Of a stretch of 35,183 nucleotides of DNA, positions 15,502-24,592 are shown piece by piece. The stretch spans positions 1-35,183 of the forward strand of contig NZ_RQRT01000047.1 of assembly GCF_004335005.1 (NCBI RefSeq), given 5' to 3'. Made by a program: the position numbers and the translations under genes. The stretch comes from Paracoccus nototheniae. GTDB lineage: Bacteria > Pseudomonadota > Alphaproteobacteria > Rhodobacterales > Rhodobacteraceae. Under the pieces are notes generated by a model, which worked only from the letters and a program-made list of their open reading frames with translations, did not search any database and was not told the origin of the DNA. Numbering within the stretch: the first letter of the stretch is position 1; each line of letters opens with the position of its first letter.

Positions 15502-17048
15502 CCCTGCGGTTTCTGCCCATCGGGCCGCGCTGCCTGCTGGTCGAGCTGTCGGATCTGGAGGCCACGCTGGCCCTGTTCGACGCGCTGCAGGCCGATCCCG
15601 TGCCCGGCGTGACGGATGTCGTGCCCGCCGCCCGCACCCTGATGATCGCCACCGCGCCGGGCGTGGCCGCCGATGGCGCGCTGTCCGCCAGCATCGCGCA
15701 GCGCCAGCCCCGTCCCGGCACCGCCCCCGCGCCCCGCAGCCTTGAGACGGTCGAGATCCCGGTGACCTATGAGGGCGAGGATCTGGCCGATGTCGCCCGC
15801 CTGATGGATCTGACCGAGGCCGAGGTGATCGCGGCGCATCAGGCCGCCACATGGCAGGTGGCGTTTTGCGGCTTTGCCCCCGGTTTTGCCTATATGACCG
15901 GCGATGATGCGCGGTTCGATCTGCCGCGCAGGTCTGCTCCGCGCACGCGCATCCCGGCAGGCTCGGTCGCGCTGGCGGGGCGGTTCTGCGGCATCTATCC
16001 GCAGGCCAGCCCCGGCGGCTGGCAACTGATCGGGCGGACCGATGTGCCGATGTTCGACCTTGGCCGCGATCCCCCGGCGCTGCTGCGCCCCGGCGTGCGG
16101 GCGCGCTTTGTCCAGGGCGCGGCGCGGGTGCATCCGGTCAGCGCCCCGCCCGTGCCCCAGGTGCAGGGGCTGCGGGTGGGGCAGACGGCCTTTCCGATCC
16201 TTGTGCAGGATGCGGGCCGGTTCGGGCAGACGGGGCAGGGGGTCAGCGCATCCGGCGCGCTGGATCTGGGCGCGCTGCGCCGCGCCAACCGCGCCGTCGG
16301 CAACCCCTCGGGCGTCGGCGCGCTGGAGATCACACTTGGCCCCGTCACCCTGCAGGCCGAGGCGCCGATGGTGCTGGCCCTGTCCGGCGCGGGGCAGGCA
16401 GTGGTCGAGGGCAGGCCCGCGACACCGGGCGCGGCCTTTGCGCTGGATGCGGGCGATACGCTGCGTATCGATCCGGGGGAACGGGGGATGCGCAGCTATC
16501 TGGCGCTGCGGGGCGGGTTCGATCTGGCCCCGGTGCTGGGATCGGTGTCCACCGACACGCTGGCGCAGATCGGCCCGCCTGCGCTGATGGCGGGCGATGC
16601 GCTGGCGCCCGCGAACCGGGCCGCCGATGCGGTGACCGATCCCGGCCCGGCGCCCGAACTGCCCCGCAGCGGCGATCTGGTGACCCTGCCGGTCGTCATG
16701 GGCCCGCGAGCCGACTGGTTCAGCGCCGAGATGATCCATCGGTTCCTGTCGCAGGACTGGCAGGTGACGCCGCAATCCTCGCGCGTGGGGATCCGGCTGG
16801 CGGGCGATGCGATCCTGCGCGATGACGCGACCGAACTGCCGTCGGAGGGCACCGCGACCGGCGCCATCCAGATCCCGCATTCCGGCCAGCCGGTGCTGTT
16901 TCTGGCCGATCACCCGCTGACCGGCGGCTATCCGGTTATCGCCACACTGCGCCCCGACGCGCTGGATCTGGCGGGCCAGCTGCCCCCCGGCGCGCGCATC
17001 CGCTTTGTCGCGGACGCCCCCTTTGCCCCCATTGACCCGGAAGGCTGA
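15498..17048 (+). CDS. pxpBC: 5-oxoprolinase PxpB-PxpC fusion protein
   Basis: This 516-residue fusion joins the two remaining 5-oxoprolinase subunits. Residues 1 to about 215 are PxpB (KipI-like): [12 protein letters not shown], then [35 protein letters not shown] and [10 protein letters not shown]. Residues about 225-516 are PxpC (KipA-like): [23 protein letters not shown], the GALEITLGP region, YLALRGGFD, and near the end [18 protein letters not shown]. Such proteins are often labelled allophanate hydrolase or biotin-dependent carboxyltransferase by domain name; the pxpA neighbour supports 5-oxoprolinase. The ATG overlaps the pxpA stop by 4 bp. In many bacteria the two halves are separate genes. 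Confidence 0.92.
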   Translation: MTLRFLPIGPRCLLVELSDLEATLALFDALQADPVPGVTDVVPAARTLMIATAPGVAADGALSASIAQRQPRPGTAPAPRSLETVEIPVTYEGEDLADVARLMDLTEAEVIAAHQAATWQVAFCGFAPGFAYMTGDDARFDLPRRSAPRTRIPAGSVALAGRFCGIYPQASPGGWQLIGRTDVPMFDLGRDPPALLRPGVRARFVQGAARVHPVSAPPVPQVQGLRVGQTAFPILVQDAGRFGQTGQGVSASGALDLGALRRANRAVGNPSGVGALEITLGPVTLQAEAPMVLALSGAGQAVVEGRPATPGAAFALDAGDTLRIDPGERGMRSYLALRGGFDLAPVLGSVSTDTLAQIGPPALMAGDALAPANRAADAVTDPGPAPELPRSGDLVTLPVVMGPRADWFSAEMIHRFLSQDWQVTPQSSRVGIRLAGDAILRDDATELPSEGTATGAIQIPHSGQPVLFLADHPLTGGYPVIATLRPDALDLAGQLPPGARIRFVADAPFAPIDPEG

Positions 17049-17053
17049 TCCTC

Positions 17054-18811
17054 ATGTTCCTCGACACCCCCCTGACGCCCATCCGCCGCATCCTGATCGC
17101 CAATCGCGGAGAGATCGCCCTGCGCGTCATCCGCGCCTGCGCCGATGAGGGCATCGCTTCGGTGGCGGTCTATGCCGATCCCGACCGCGACGCGCCCTTT
17201 GTCCGGATGGCCGACCACGCCTATGGACTGGGCGGGCACCGTCCCGCCGACACCTATCTGGACATCGACAAGATCCTGACCATCGCCGCCCAGGCCAGCG
17301 CCGATGCCATCCATCCCGGCTATGGCTTTCTGTCCGAAAATGCCGGTTTCGCCCGCGCGGTGCAGGATGCCGGGATGATCTGGATCGGGCCGGACCCCGA
17401 TGTGATCGACGCGCTTGGCGACAAGATCCGCGCGCGAGAGATTGCGCAGGCGGTCGGCGCACCGCTGGTCGCGGGCAGCCCCGGTCCCATCGAGAACGGC
17501 GCGCAGGCGCTGGTATTCGCACGCGAACACGGGCTGCCGCTGGCCATCAAGGCGGCCTTCGGCGGCGGCGGGCGCGGCATGCGCGTCGCCCGCGCGCTGG
17601 ACGAGGTGACCGAGATGTTCGACAGCGCCACGCGCGAGGCTGTCACCGCCTTTGGCCGCGGCGAATGCTATGTCGAACAGTTTCTGGATCGCCCCCGCCA
17701 TATCGAGGCTCAGGTGCTGGCCGACCGTCACGGCACCGTCAAGGTGCTGGGCACCCGCGACTGTTCCCTGCAACGCCGCAACCAGAAGCTGGTCGAGGAA
17801 GCGCCCGCGCCGTTTCTGACCGACGATCAGCGCGACCGCATCCATAATAGCGCCCGCGCCATCTGCGCCCATGCCGGATATAGCGGCGCCGGGACGGTCG
17901 AATTTCTGCTGTCTGCCAATGGCACGATCAGCTTTCTCGAGGTGAACACCCGGCTGCAGGTCGAACATCCGGTGACCGAGGAAACCACCGGGATCGACAT
18001 CGTCCGCGCGATGATCCGCGTGGCGCAAGGCGCGCGGATCGCCGATGACACGGTGCCCGCGCCACAGGGCCATGCCATCGAATTCCGCATCAATGCCGAA
18101 GATCCGGGGCGCGGCTTTCTGCCCACCCCCGGCCCGATCGATCTGTGGCAGCCGCCCGGCGGCATCGGCATCCGGCTGGACAGCGGCGTCGAACAGGGGG
18201 GGCAGGTCGCGGGCCAGTTCGATTCGATGATGGCCAAGCTGATCGTGCATGGGCCCGACCGCGCCACCGCCATCGCCCGAGCCCGGCGTGCCCTGCGCGA
18301 ATTCCGGATCGAGGGCGTCGCCTCGGTCCTGCCCTTTCACCGCGCGGTGCTGGAGGCCCCTGAATTCACGGATGATTTCGCCGTCCACACCCGCTGGATC
18401 GAAACCGATTTCGCCGACCGGCTGGCGGCCGCCACGACCCCCGCGCCCCGCGTCACCCCGCCCGACGAAGGCCCGATGATCCGCTTTGCGATCGAGATCG
18501 ACGGCAAGCGTCATCAGATCGCCCTGCCGCCCGGAATGCTGGCAGCATCCCCGGGCACGGGGTCCGCAGCGGCCCCGGTGCCCGAGGAAGCGGCCCCCGG
18601 CACCGTCACCGCCCCCGTCGCAGGCACCCTGTCGCTGTGGCAGATCGGGGACGGCGAAACGGTCGAGGCCGGACAGGTCATTGCCGTGATCGAGGCGATG
18701 AAGATGGAGACGCAAATCGAGGCCCCGCATGCCGGACGCCTGACGCATCTGGCATCGGCGGGCGACATGCTGGCGCAGGGGGCGCCGATCGGACGGATTG
18801 ACGCAGGGTAA
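17054..18811 (+). CDS. Biotin carboxylase fused to biotinyl domain
   Basis: This 585-residue protein carries a complete biotin carboxylase. The N-terminal domain is ILIANRGEIALRVIRAC. The ATP-grasp domain has AAFGGGGRGMRVAR, RDCSLQRRNQKLVEEAPAP and FLEVNTRLQVEHPVTE. The C-terminal domain has the segment EFRINAEDP. A linker of about 60 residues rich in alanine and proline follows, then a biotinyl domain with the AMKME motif; the biotinylated lysine is about residue 550. It resembles the alpha subunits of acyl-CoA carboxylases, but no carboxyltransferase gene is next to it. It starts 5 bp after the pxpBC gene and is the last member of that operon. Its substrate is unknown. It may serve glutamate or acyl-CoA metabolism downstream of 5-oxoproline, or borrow a partner encoded elsewhere. 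Confidence 0.9.
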   Translation: MFLDTPLTPIRRILIANRGEIALRVIRACADEGIASVAVYADPDRDAPFVRMADHAYGLGGHRPADTYLDIDKILTIAAQASADAIHPGYGFLSENAGFARAVQDAGMIWIGPDPDVIDALGDKIRAREIAQAVGAPLVAGSPGPIENGAQALVFAREHGLPLAIKAAFGGGGRGMRVARALDEVTEMFDSATREAVTAFGRGECYVEQFLDRPRHIEAQVLADRHGTVKVLGTRDCSLQRRNQKLVEEAPAPFLTDDQRDRIHNSARAICAHAGYSGAGTVEFLLSANGTISFLEVNTRLQVEHPVTEETTGIDIVRAMIRVAQGARIADDTVPAPQGHAIEFRINAEDPGRGFLPTPGPIDLWQPPGGIGIRLDSGVEQGGQVAGQFDSMMAKLIVHGPDRATAIARARRALREFRIEGVASVLPFHRAVLEAPEFTDDFAVHTRWIETDFADRLAAATTPAPRVTPPDEGPMIRFAIEIDGKRHQIALPPGMLAASPGTGSAAAPVPEEAAPGTVTAPVAGTLSLWQIGDGETVEAGQVIAVIEAMKMETQIEAPHAGRLTHLASAGDMLAQGAPIGRIDAG

Positions 18812-18906
18812 ACATCAGAGTTCTGGGGGTTTTCGTGACTTGGACGCACGCAAGGGTTGTGGCAAGACTTGATCTTTGTTTACCGCCCCAGCTATCCGAG
18901 GTTCTC

Positions 18907-19131
18907 ATGACGTCCCCCTTTGCCCCCCGCAGGCCCTTGGGCGGTGCGGTGCTGGCGCGGATCGCCTTTTCGCGCCCCATGCTGCAAAATCTGATGGTCG
19001 CCTTCGAGGCCACCAGCGATGGCTGCCCCCTGCTGCTGGAGGTTTGCCCGCGCGGGGTCTGGGCGGTGACCGAAGATGGCGCGCGGATGTGCATCGGTCA
19101 GGCACATCCTGCCCCACCGCGCGACGCCTGA
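18907..19131 (+). CDS. Small hypothetical protein (74 aa)
   Basis: I do not recognise the family. ATG 18907 follows CCGAGGTTCTC, a usable ribosome-binding site, and the codon use matches the neighbours. The frame continues upstream to an ATG at 18835 without support. The product is short and soluble, with the basic segment PFAPRRPLGGAVLARIAF, then FEATSDGCPLLLEVCPRGVW, and three cysteines. It is on the strand of the trehalose cluster, 111 bp before treZ, with a hairpin in between. It may be a separate transcription unit. No function is proposed. Confidence 0.55.
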   Translation: MTSPFAPRRPLGGAVLARIAFSRPMLQNLMVAFEATSDGCPLLLEVCPRGVWAVTEDGARMCIGQAHPAPPRDA

Positions 19132-19140
19132 TTCCATTCG

Positions 19141-19172
19141 CCCCGATCCGGCTGCTTTTTGTCAGATCGGGG
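19141..19172. repeat. Hairpin between the small ORF and treZ
   Basis: Perfect 8-bp arms CCCCGATC (19141-19148) and GATCGGGG (19165-19172) flank a 16-nt loop containing TTTTT. It begins 9 bp after the stop at 19131. It could act as a weak terminator or an RNA-processing site, but no T-run follows the stem. Confidence 0.35.
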
Positions 19173-19242
19173 GAACGCCCAAGCGCCTCGGTCATTGAGG
19201 GGGAAGAACCCGGCACCGTCGCCGTGGCGCAAGGGGGCATCG

Positions 19243-20979
19243 ATGACACGCAGCAGCTTTTGGGGACCGCTCAAGCGGGATGAGGGCTGGACCTTCCGCC
19301 TGTGGGCGCCCCGCGCGGACCAGGTCGATCTGCTGATCGAGGGTCGCGATCTGCCGATGCAGGCGGGGGCCGATGGGTTGTGGTCGCTGGACCATGCCGC
19401 CACGCCGGGCGCCACCTATCTGTTCCGCGTCGACGGGCAGGTCATGCCCGACCCCGCCAGCCGGTTGCAGGCCGGGGGCGTGTCCGACGCCTCGGTCCTG
19501 ATCGATCCGCCGAAAGCGCGGGACTGGCCCGGCCGGGACTGGGCCGAGGCGGTGATCTATGAACTGCATGTCGGCACCTTCACCCCCGAAGGCACCTTTG
19601 CCGCCGCCGAGACGCGGCTGGCGCAGCTGGCGGGTCTCGGCTTTACCGCCATCCAGCTGATGCCCGTGGGCCAGTTTCCGGGCGACCGGGGCTGGGGCTA
19701 TGACGGGGTGCTGCCCTTTGCGCCGCAGCCCGCCTATGGCAGCCCCGGCGATCTGCGCCGTCTGGTCGATGCCGCGCACCGGCAGGGGCTGATGGTCATT
19801 CTGGATCTGGTGATGAACCATTTCGGACCCGAGGGCGCATGGCTGCACCATGCCGCGCCCGATTTCTTCAACCCCGACCGCCAGACCCCCTGGGGCGCCG
19901 CCATCGATTTTTCCCGGCCTCAGGTGCGTGACTACTGGACCTCTTGTGCGCTGCACTGGCTGCAGGTCTATGGCATGGACGGGCTGCGGCTGGATGCGGT
20001 GCATCAGATCGCCGGGCCGGGGGCGGATGAGTTCATGACCGGGCTGGCCAGCCGCGTGGGCCTGCTGTCGCCCCGCCGCCACCTGATCACGGAAGACGAG
20101 CGGAATATCCCGGACCTGCGGCAGGCAGGCTATGATGCCAGCTGGAACGATGATTTCCACCATGCGATCCATGTCGCACTGACCGGCGAATCCGACAGTT
20201 ATTACGCGCCCTTTGCCGTCGATCCGGTGGGCGATCTGGCGCTGGCCCTGCAACGCGGCCATGTCGAGGAAGGCCAGCCCCGCCCGCCCCGGGACGAGCC
20301 GCGCGGCGCACCCTGCGGCCATCTGCCGCCGACCGCCTTCGTCAATTCGACCCAGACCCACGATCAGGTCGGCAACCGCGCCCAAGGCGACCGGCTGCTG
20401 ACGCTGGCCGATCCCAAGGCGGTCGAGGTCGTCTATGCCCTGCTGCTGGTCGCGCCCTTCATCCCGATGGTCTTCATGGGCGAGGAACAGGGCGAGACCG
20501 CGCCCTTTCAGTTCTTCGCCGATTTCACCGGCGATCTGGCCGAGGCCGTGCGCAAGGGCCGCGCCGCCGAATTCGCGGGCATCGCGGCGCTTGGCGATGC
20601 CGTGCCCGATCCGCTGTCGCCCGATACCATGGCCCGCTCGCGGCTGGCTTGGGCGAATGACGACCGCGCGCGGGGCTGGATGGACCTGACCCGCCGCGCG
20701 CTGGCCTTTCGCGCCGCCCATGTTGTGCCGCTGCTGAAAAGCGGACAGCCCACGACCACCGTGACCCGCGACGGCCCCGGCCTGATCCGCGCCGAATGGC
20801 GGTTTCCGGCGGGCGGGCTGTCGCTGTCACTGGCCCTGGGCCAGACCGACCCCGCGCCCCTGGCCGATGCGGGTTTTGCGGCGGGCACGCCCGACACCGA
20901 TTATTCCCTGACCGTCCTTGCGCTGCCTTCGGCACGCAGCGGCACCGAACCCTTTACGACTGTGAAAGACCCGGCATGA
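19243..20979 (+). CDS. treZ: Malto-oligosyltrehalose trehalohydrolase
   Basis: This 578-residue cytoplasmic GH13 enzyme releases trehalose from the end made by TreY. Residues about 5-90 form the N-terminal carbohydrate-binding module (WTFRLWAPRADQVDLLI). The barrel shows EAVIYELHVGTFTPEGTF, MVILDLVMNHFGPEG, the nucleophile D251 in DGLRLDAVHQI, the acid E284 in HLITEDERN, and THDQVGNRAQGDR. ATG 19243 has AAGGGGG at a good distance; the frame open to 19159 is not needed. The stop overlaps treY by ATGA. Confidence 0.95.
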   Translation: MTRSSFWGPLKRDEGWTFRLWAPRADQVDLLIEGRDLPMQAGADGLWSLDHAATPGATYLFRVDGQVMPDPASRLQAGGVSDASVLIDPPKARDWPGRDWAEAVIYELHVGTFTPEGTFAAAETRLAQLAGLGFTAIQLMPVGQFPGDRGWGYDGVLPFAPQPAYGSPGDLRRLVDAAHRQGLMVILDLVMNHFGPEGAWLHHAAPDFFNPDRQTPWGAAIDFSRPQVRDYWTSCALHWLQVYGMDGLRLDAVHQIAGPGADEFMTGLASRVGLLSPRRHLITEDERNIPDLRQAGYDASWNDDFHHAIHVALTGESDSYYAPFAVDPVGDLALALQRGHVEEGQPRPPRDEPRGAPCGHLPPTAFVNSTQTHDQVGNRAQGDRLLTLADPKAVEVVYALLLVAPFIPMVFMGEEQGETAPFQFFADFTGDLAEAVRKGRAAEFAGIAALGDAVPDPLSPDTMARSRLAWANDDRARGWMDLTRRALAFRAAHVVPLLKSGQPTTTVTRDGPGLIRAEWRFPAGGLSLSLALGQTDPAPLADAGFAAGTPDTDYSLTVLALPSARSGTEPFTTVKDPA

Positions 20980-23312
20980 TCCTCCGCATTCCCACTGCCA
21001 CCTCCCGCATCCAGTTGCGCGGGGGGCTTGATTTTGCGGGTCTTTCCGCGCATCTGAACCAGATCGCCGATCTGGGCGTGTCGCATCTTTACCTGTCGCC
21101 GATCTTCACGGCGACCGAGGGATCGACCCACGGTTACGACATTACCGATCCGACCGAGATCGACCCGGTGCTGGGCGGACGGGCGGGCTTTGACCGTCTG
21201 GCCGAACAGGCCGCGGCGCGGGGTCTGGGCATCATTCTCGACATCGTGCCGAACCACACCGCCTTTTCGGTGCAGAACCCGTGGCTGGCCGATGTGCTGG
21301 CCCGTGGCCGCGCCAGCGACCGGGCGCGCCATTTCGACATCGACTGGCAGGCAGGGCCGCTGGTGCTGCCATGGCTGCCCGAACCGTTCGAGAAGATGCT
21401 GACCGAGGGCGCGTTCCGCGTTCAGGGTGGCCATTGGCATTTCGGCGACATGGCCCTGCCGCTGGCGCCGGGCAGCGACCGCACCGACGATCTGCGCACC
21501 CTGCACGAGGCGCAGAACTGGCGTCTGGTCCATTACGCGATGGAACGCGACGCCATCACCCACCGGCGCTTTTTCAACGTCACCGATCTGATCGGCATGC
21601 GGGTCGAAGACCCGCGGGTGTTCGACGACACCCATGCGCTGATCTTCGATCTGGTGCGGGGCGGTCAGGTGCAGGGCTTGCGGGTCGATCACATCGACGG
21701 GCTGGCCGATCCCGCAGGCTATCTGGACCGTCTGGCCGAGGCTTTGCCGGTCACGCCGGTCTGGATCGAAAAGATCCTGACCGGGGACGAGGCCTTGCCC
21801 AAGGGCTGGAAGACCGTCGGCACCACCGGATACGAGGCCGGTCGCCTGATGTCCCGCATGCTGACGCCTGCGGCGGGGATCGCTGTGCTGGACCGCGAAT
21901 GGCGCGAACAGACCGGCGAGACGCTGGATTTCCACGCCGCCCTGACGCAGGCCAAGCATGACGTGCTGGACAATGAACTGGGCGCCGAACGGCGGCAACT
22001 GACGCGCATGGCGGCACTGGCCATCGACGGTTCGGCAACGGTCGAACCCGGCCCCGAAACCCTGCGCGAGGCGGTGACCGCACTGCTGGTCGCGATGCCC
22101 TGTTATCGCACCTATGTCACCTCTCGGGGCGCCGGGGCGCAGGACCGCGACCTGATCGCCGCTGTCACCGAGAACGCCGCCAAGGGTCTGCGCCATGACG
22201 AGGTGTTGCGCGCCCTGTCCGCGATCTGGGCCGATCCGGGCAACCATGCACAGATGGATTTCGTGGTGCGGCTGCAGCAGGTCTCGGGTGCGCTGATCGC
22301 CAAATCGCAGGAAGACACGGCGGGCTTCCGCTGGACCCGTTATTTGCCCGGCAACGAGGTGGGCTGCGAACCCGATGAGGTTTCGGTCACTTCAGATCAG
22401 GCGACCCATGCGCTGGCGCAGCGCCGGGCGGCGGATATGGTGCTGACATCGTCCCATGACAGCAAACGGTCCGAGGATGCGCGCGCGCGCCTGATCGCGG
22501 CCAGCCACCTGCCCGACGATCTGATCGCGCTGGACCGCATGGCCGCCGCGATGCCCGAGGCCGCAGGCGTGCCCGGCCAGTGGCGCTGGTACATGGTGCA
22601 ATCCGCGCTGGCGATCCACGGTGCGGATGAGGCGCCCGAACGCCTGTCCCAGCATGTCGAAAAGGCGATGCGCGAGGCCAAGGAGGTCAGCTTCTGGACC
22701 AATCCCGACGAGGATGCCGAAACCCGCACCGCCGGTCTGGGCCGCGCCCTGCTGGCCGCTTGGGACCGCGAACCGCCCGCCGCGCTGACCCGGCTGCTGG
22801 ACCGGTCACAGGCGCTGGTGCTGATGCAGTTGCTGGTCAAGATGGTGATGCCGGGCTTTCCCGACATCTATCAGGGCACGCAGGATCTGTTTCTGGCGCT
22901 GACCGATCCCGACAACCGCCGCGCCCCCGATTGGGACCGCCTGTCGCGGATCGGCACGCCCGCGGATGCGGGCACCGGTCTTGGCTCCGCGGATGCGGGC
23001 GCCGGTCCGGCCACGGCACTGGGCAGCGTCAAGGCGCGCTGGACCCGCGATCTGCTGCGCCTGCGCCAGACCGAGGGGGATATGCTGCGCGACGCCGAGG
23101 CTGTGGCGCGGATCGATGACGACGGCGTCCGGCTGATCCGCCAATCGGCGCAGGGGCGGCGGCTGACCGCCCGGCTGGACCTGCCCGAGGCGGCGTCGGG
23201 GCAGGGCGCTGGTGAACCGGACGGTGCCGCAATTCTGGACTGGACCGGACCCGATGGTTGCCGTGTGCGCCTGATTGATACGCAAACGGGCAAAGGCGGG
23301 ATTGATAATTGA
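20976..23312 (+). CDS. treY: Maltooligosyl trehalose synthase
   Basis: This 778-residue cytoplasmic GH13 enzyme turns the reducing-end alpha-1,4 bond of a maltodextrin into an alpha,alpha-1,1 bond. Key stretches are LYLSPIFTATEGSTHGYDI near 38-55, IVPNHTAF, the nucleophile D238 in GLRVDHIDGL, the acid E265 in VWIEKIL, and LTSSHDSKRSEDARARL. Near the C-terminus are KMVMPGFPDIYQGTQ and WDRLSRI. ATG 20976 overlaps the treZ stop; the longer open frame from 20796 lies inside treZ. There is a small internal duplication near residues 665-680, where ADAGTGLGS is followed by ADAGAGPAT. It lies in a variable linker. Confidence 0.95.
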   Translation: MILRIPTATSRIQLRGGLDFAGLSAHLNQIADLGVSHLYLSPIFTATEGSTHGYDITDPTEIDPVLGGRAGFDRLAEQAAARGLGIILDIVPNHTAFSVQNPWLADVLARGRASDRARHFDIDWQAGPLVLPWLPEPFEKMLTEGAFRVQGGHWHFGDMALPLAPGSDRTDDLRTLHEAQNWRLVHYAMERDAITHRRFFNVTDLIGMRVEDPRVFDDTHALIFDLVRGGQVQGLRVDHIDGLADPAGYLDRLAEALPVTPVWIEKILTGDEALPKGWKTVGTTGYEAGRLMSRMLTPAAGIAVLDREWREQTGETLDFHAALTQAKHDVLDNELGAERRQLTRMAALAIDGSATVEPGPETLREAVTALLVAMPCYRTYVTSRGAGAQDRDLIAAVTENAAKGLRHDEVLRALSAIWADPGNHAQMDFVVRLQQVSGALIAKSQEDTAGFRWTRYLPGNEVGCEPDEVSVTSDQATHALAQRRAADMVLTSSHDSKRSEDARARLIAASHLPDDLIALDRMAAAMPEAAGVPGQWRWYMVQSALAIHGADEAPERLSQHVEKAMREAKEVSFWTNPDEDAETRTAGLGRALLAAWDREPPAALTRLLDRSQALVLMQLLVKMVMPGFPDIYQGTQDLFLALTDPDNRRAPDWDRLSRIGTPADAGTGLGSADAGAGPATALGSVKARWTRDLLRLRQTEGDMLRDAEAVARIDDDGVRLIRQSAQGRRLTARLDLPEAASGQGAGEPDGAAILDWTGPDGCRVRLIDTQTGKGGIDN

Positions 23313-23419
23313 CATGAGGGGGAACATCCGGGGCGCAGGGTGGTTCGCAATGGACCAGCCCGCGTCCCGGCCCTTTGCCGCCCTCACGCGGCCCGCCTTT
23401 GCAGCCGAGGAGCCCGCAC

Positions 23420-24592
23420 ATGTCCATCCCACCCCCCCTGTCGCCCGGCACGTCGGTCCTGACGGCGGTCCGTCACGCCGCTGATCCTGCGCCCGCACCG
23501 CTTGATCTGGCCGCCATCCTGCTGGCCGGGGGCAAGGGGACGCGCCTTGGCGATCTGACCGCGCGAGACAGCAAGCCCGCCGTGCCGTTCGCCGGCGCCA
23601 ACCGGATCGTGGATTTTGCGATGCAGAACTGTGTGCGGTCGGGGTTGCAGCGCCTGCTGGTGGCCACGCAATACGCGCCCCGCAGCCTGCACCATCACCT
23701 GCCGACCCGGTGGGGCCAGCGGTTCGAACCGAAAGGTCTGCAACTTCGCGACGGGCGCGATCTGTATCTGGGAACCGCCGACGCCGCCCGCCGCTGCTGG
23801 CCGGATCTGCAGGCAATGGGCGGCGATCAGGTGCTGGTTCTGGCCGCCGATCATATCTATGACATGGATTACGCCGCCCTGCTGACCGCCCATCGCGCCT
23901 CGGGCGCGGCGGTCACGGTGGCGGTCGATACCGTGTCGCGGGCCGAGGCATCAGAGTTCGGCGTGATGCAGGCGGATGCGCAGGGGCGGATCCTGTCCTT
24001 TTGCGAAAAGCCCGCCGACCCGGCCGCGATGATCGGCCATCCCGATCGGTCGCTGGTGTCGATGGGCATCTATATCTTTGATCGCGACTGGCTGCGCGCG
24101 GCGCTGTTCGACCGCGAGGTTCCGGCGATGGATTTCGGCCATGACGTGATCCCGGCTGCCGTTGCCCAAGGGCAGGCGGCGGTCTGGCGCCTGCCGCCCG
24201 GCGCCTCGGGGCGGGCCTATTGGCGCGATGTCGGCACGCTGGACGCGCTGCGCCGCGCGCATCTGGATTTCATCCATGACGCACCCGTGCCCTTGCCCTT
24301 TGCGACGCCCCTCACCGACTGGTATCTGGGGCGCGGCAGCGTCGCCCTGACCGGCGCAATGGTGCCGTCAACAGCCCGCCTGCAACAGACGCTGGTTGCC
24401 CCCGGCGCGCAGATCCCCCAAGGTCTGGTCACGGGCGAGGATCCGGCGGACGATGCCCGCTGGTTCACCCGCACCCCCTTGGGCACCGTTTTGATTACCC
24501 AACAGATGCTGGACCGCCGTGCGGCCCATGCCCATATCAGGCGGTCGGTCACTCCGCCCGCCCCCTTCAACCGTCGAGGACTTCATGCGTGA
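23420..24592 (+). CDS. glgC: Glucose-1-phosphate adenylyltransferase (short C-terminal domain)
   Basis: This 390-residue enzyme makes ADP-glucose from glucose-1-phosphate and ATP for glucan synthesis. Motifs include ILLAGGKGTRLGDLTARDSK, IVDFAMQNCVRSG, VATQYAPRSL, VLAADHIYDMDY, EFGVMQADAQGRI, FCEKPADP and YWRDVGTLDAL. After that point E. coli GlgC (from memory) has about 120 residues to the VIPEG turn, against about 67 here. The left-handed beta-helix that carries allosteric contacts is therefore shortened by roughly 50 residues. The end (QGLVTGEDPADDARWFTRT, VLITQQMLDRR) is still present, so this looks like an internal loss rather than truncation. ATG 23420 has the ribosome-binding site GAGGAG. 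Confidence 0.9.
   Translation: MSIPPPLSPGTSVLTAVRHAADPAPAPLDLAAILLAGGKGTRLGDLTARDSKPAVPFAGANRIVDFAMQNCVRSGLQRLLVATQYAPRSLHHHLPTRWGQRFEPKGLQLRDGRDLYLGTADAARRCWPDLQAMGGDQVLVLAADHIYDMDYAALLTAHRASGAAVTVAVDTVSRAEASEFGVMQADAQGRILSFCEKPADPAAMIGHPDRSLVSMGIYIFDRDWLRAALFDREVPAMDFGHDVIPAAVAQGQAAVWRLPPGASGRAYWRDVGTLDALRRAHLDFIHDAPVPLPFATPLTDWYLGRGSVALTGAMVPSTARLQQTLVAPGAQIPQGLVTGEDPADDARWFTRTPLGTVLITQQMLDRRAAHAHIRRSVTPPAPFNRRGLHA

Noticed and set aside
13459..15852. 797-codon open frame on the minus strand
   Set aside because: It is antisense to the NRAMP-like, pxpA and pxpBC genes. The product is His/Arg/Asp-rich low-complexity sequence with no domain, and it crosses three real genes.
15498..17048. Annotation as allophanate hydrolase / urea carboxylase subunits
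   Set aside because: The domains share old names with these enzymes, but the pxpA neighbour and fusion order fit 5-oxoprolinase.
16928..18748. 606-codon open frame on the minus strand
   Set aside because: It is a shadow of the biotin carboxylase gene, with no recognisable motifs.
18835..18906. Extension of the small ORF to an ATG at 18835
   Set aside because: It lacks a ribosome-binding site, and the extra 24 residues look non-coding. ATG 18907 has GAGGTT upstream.
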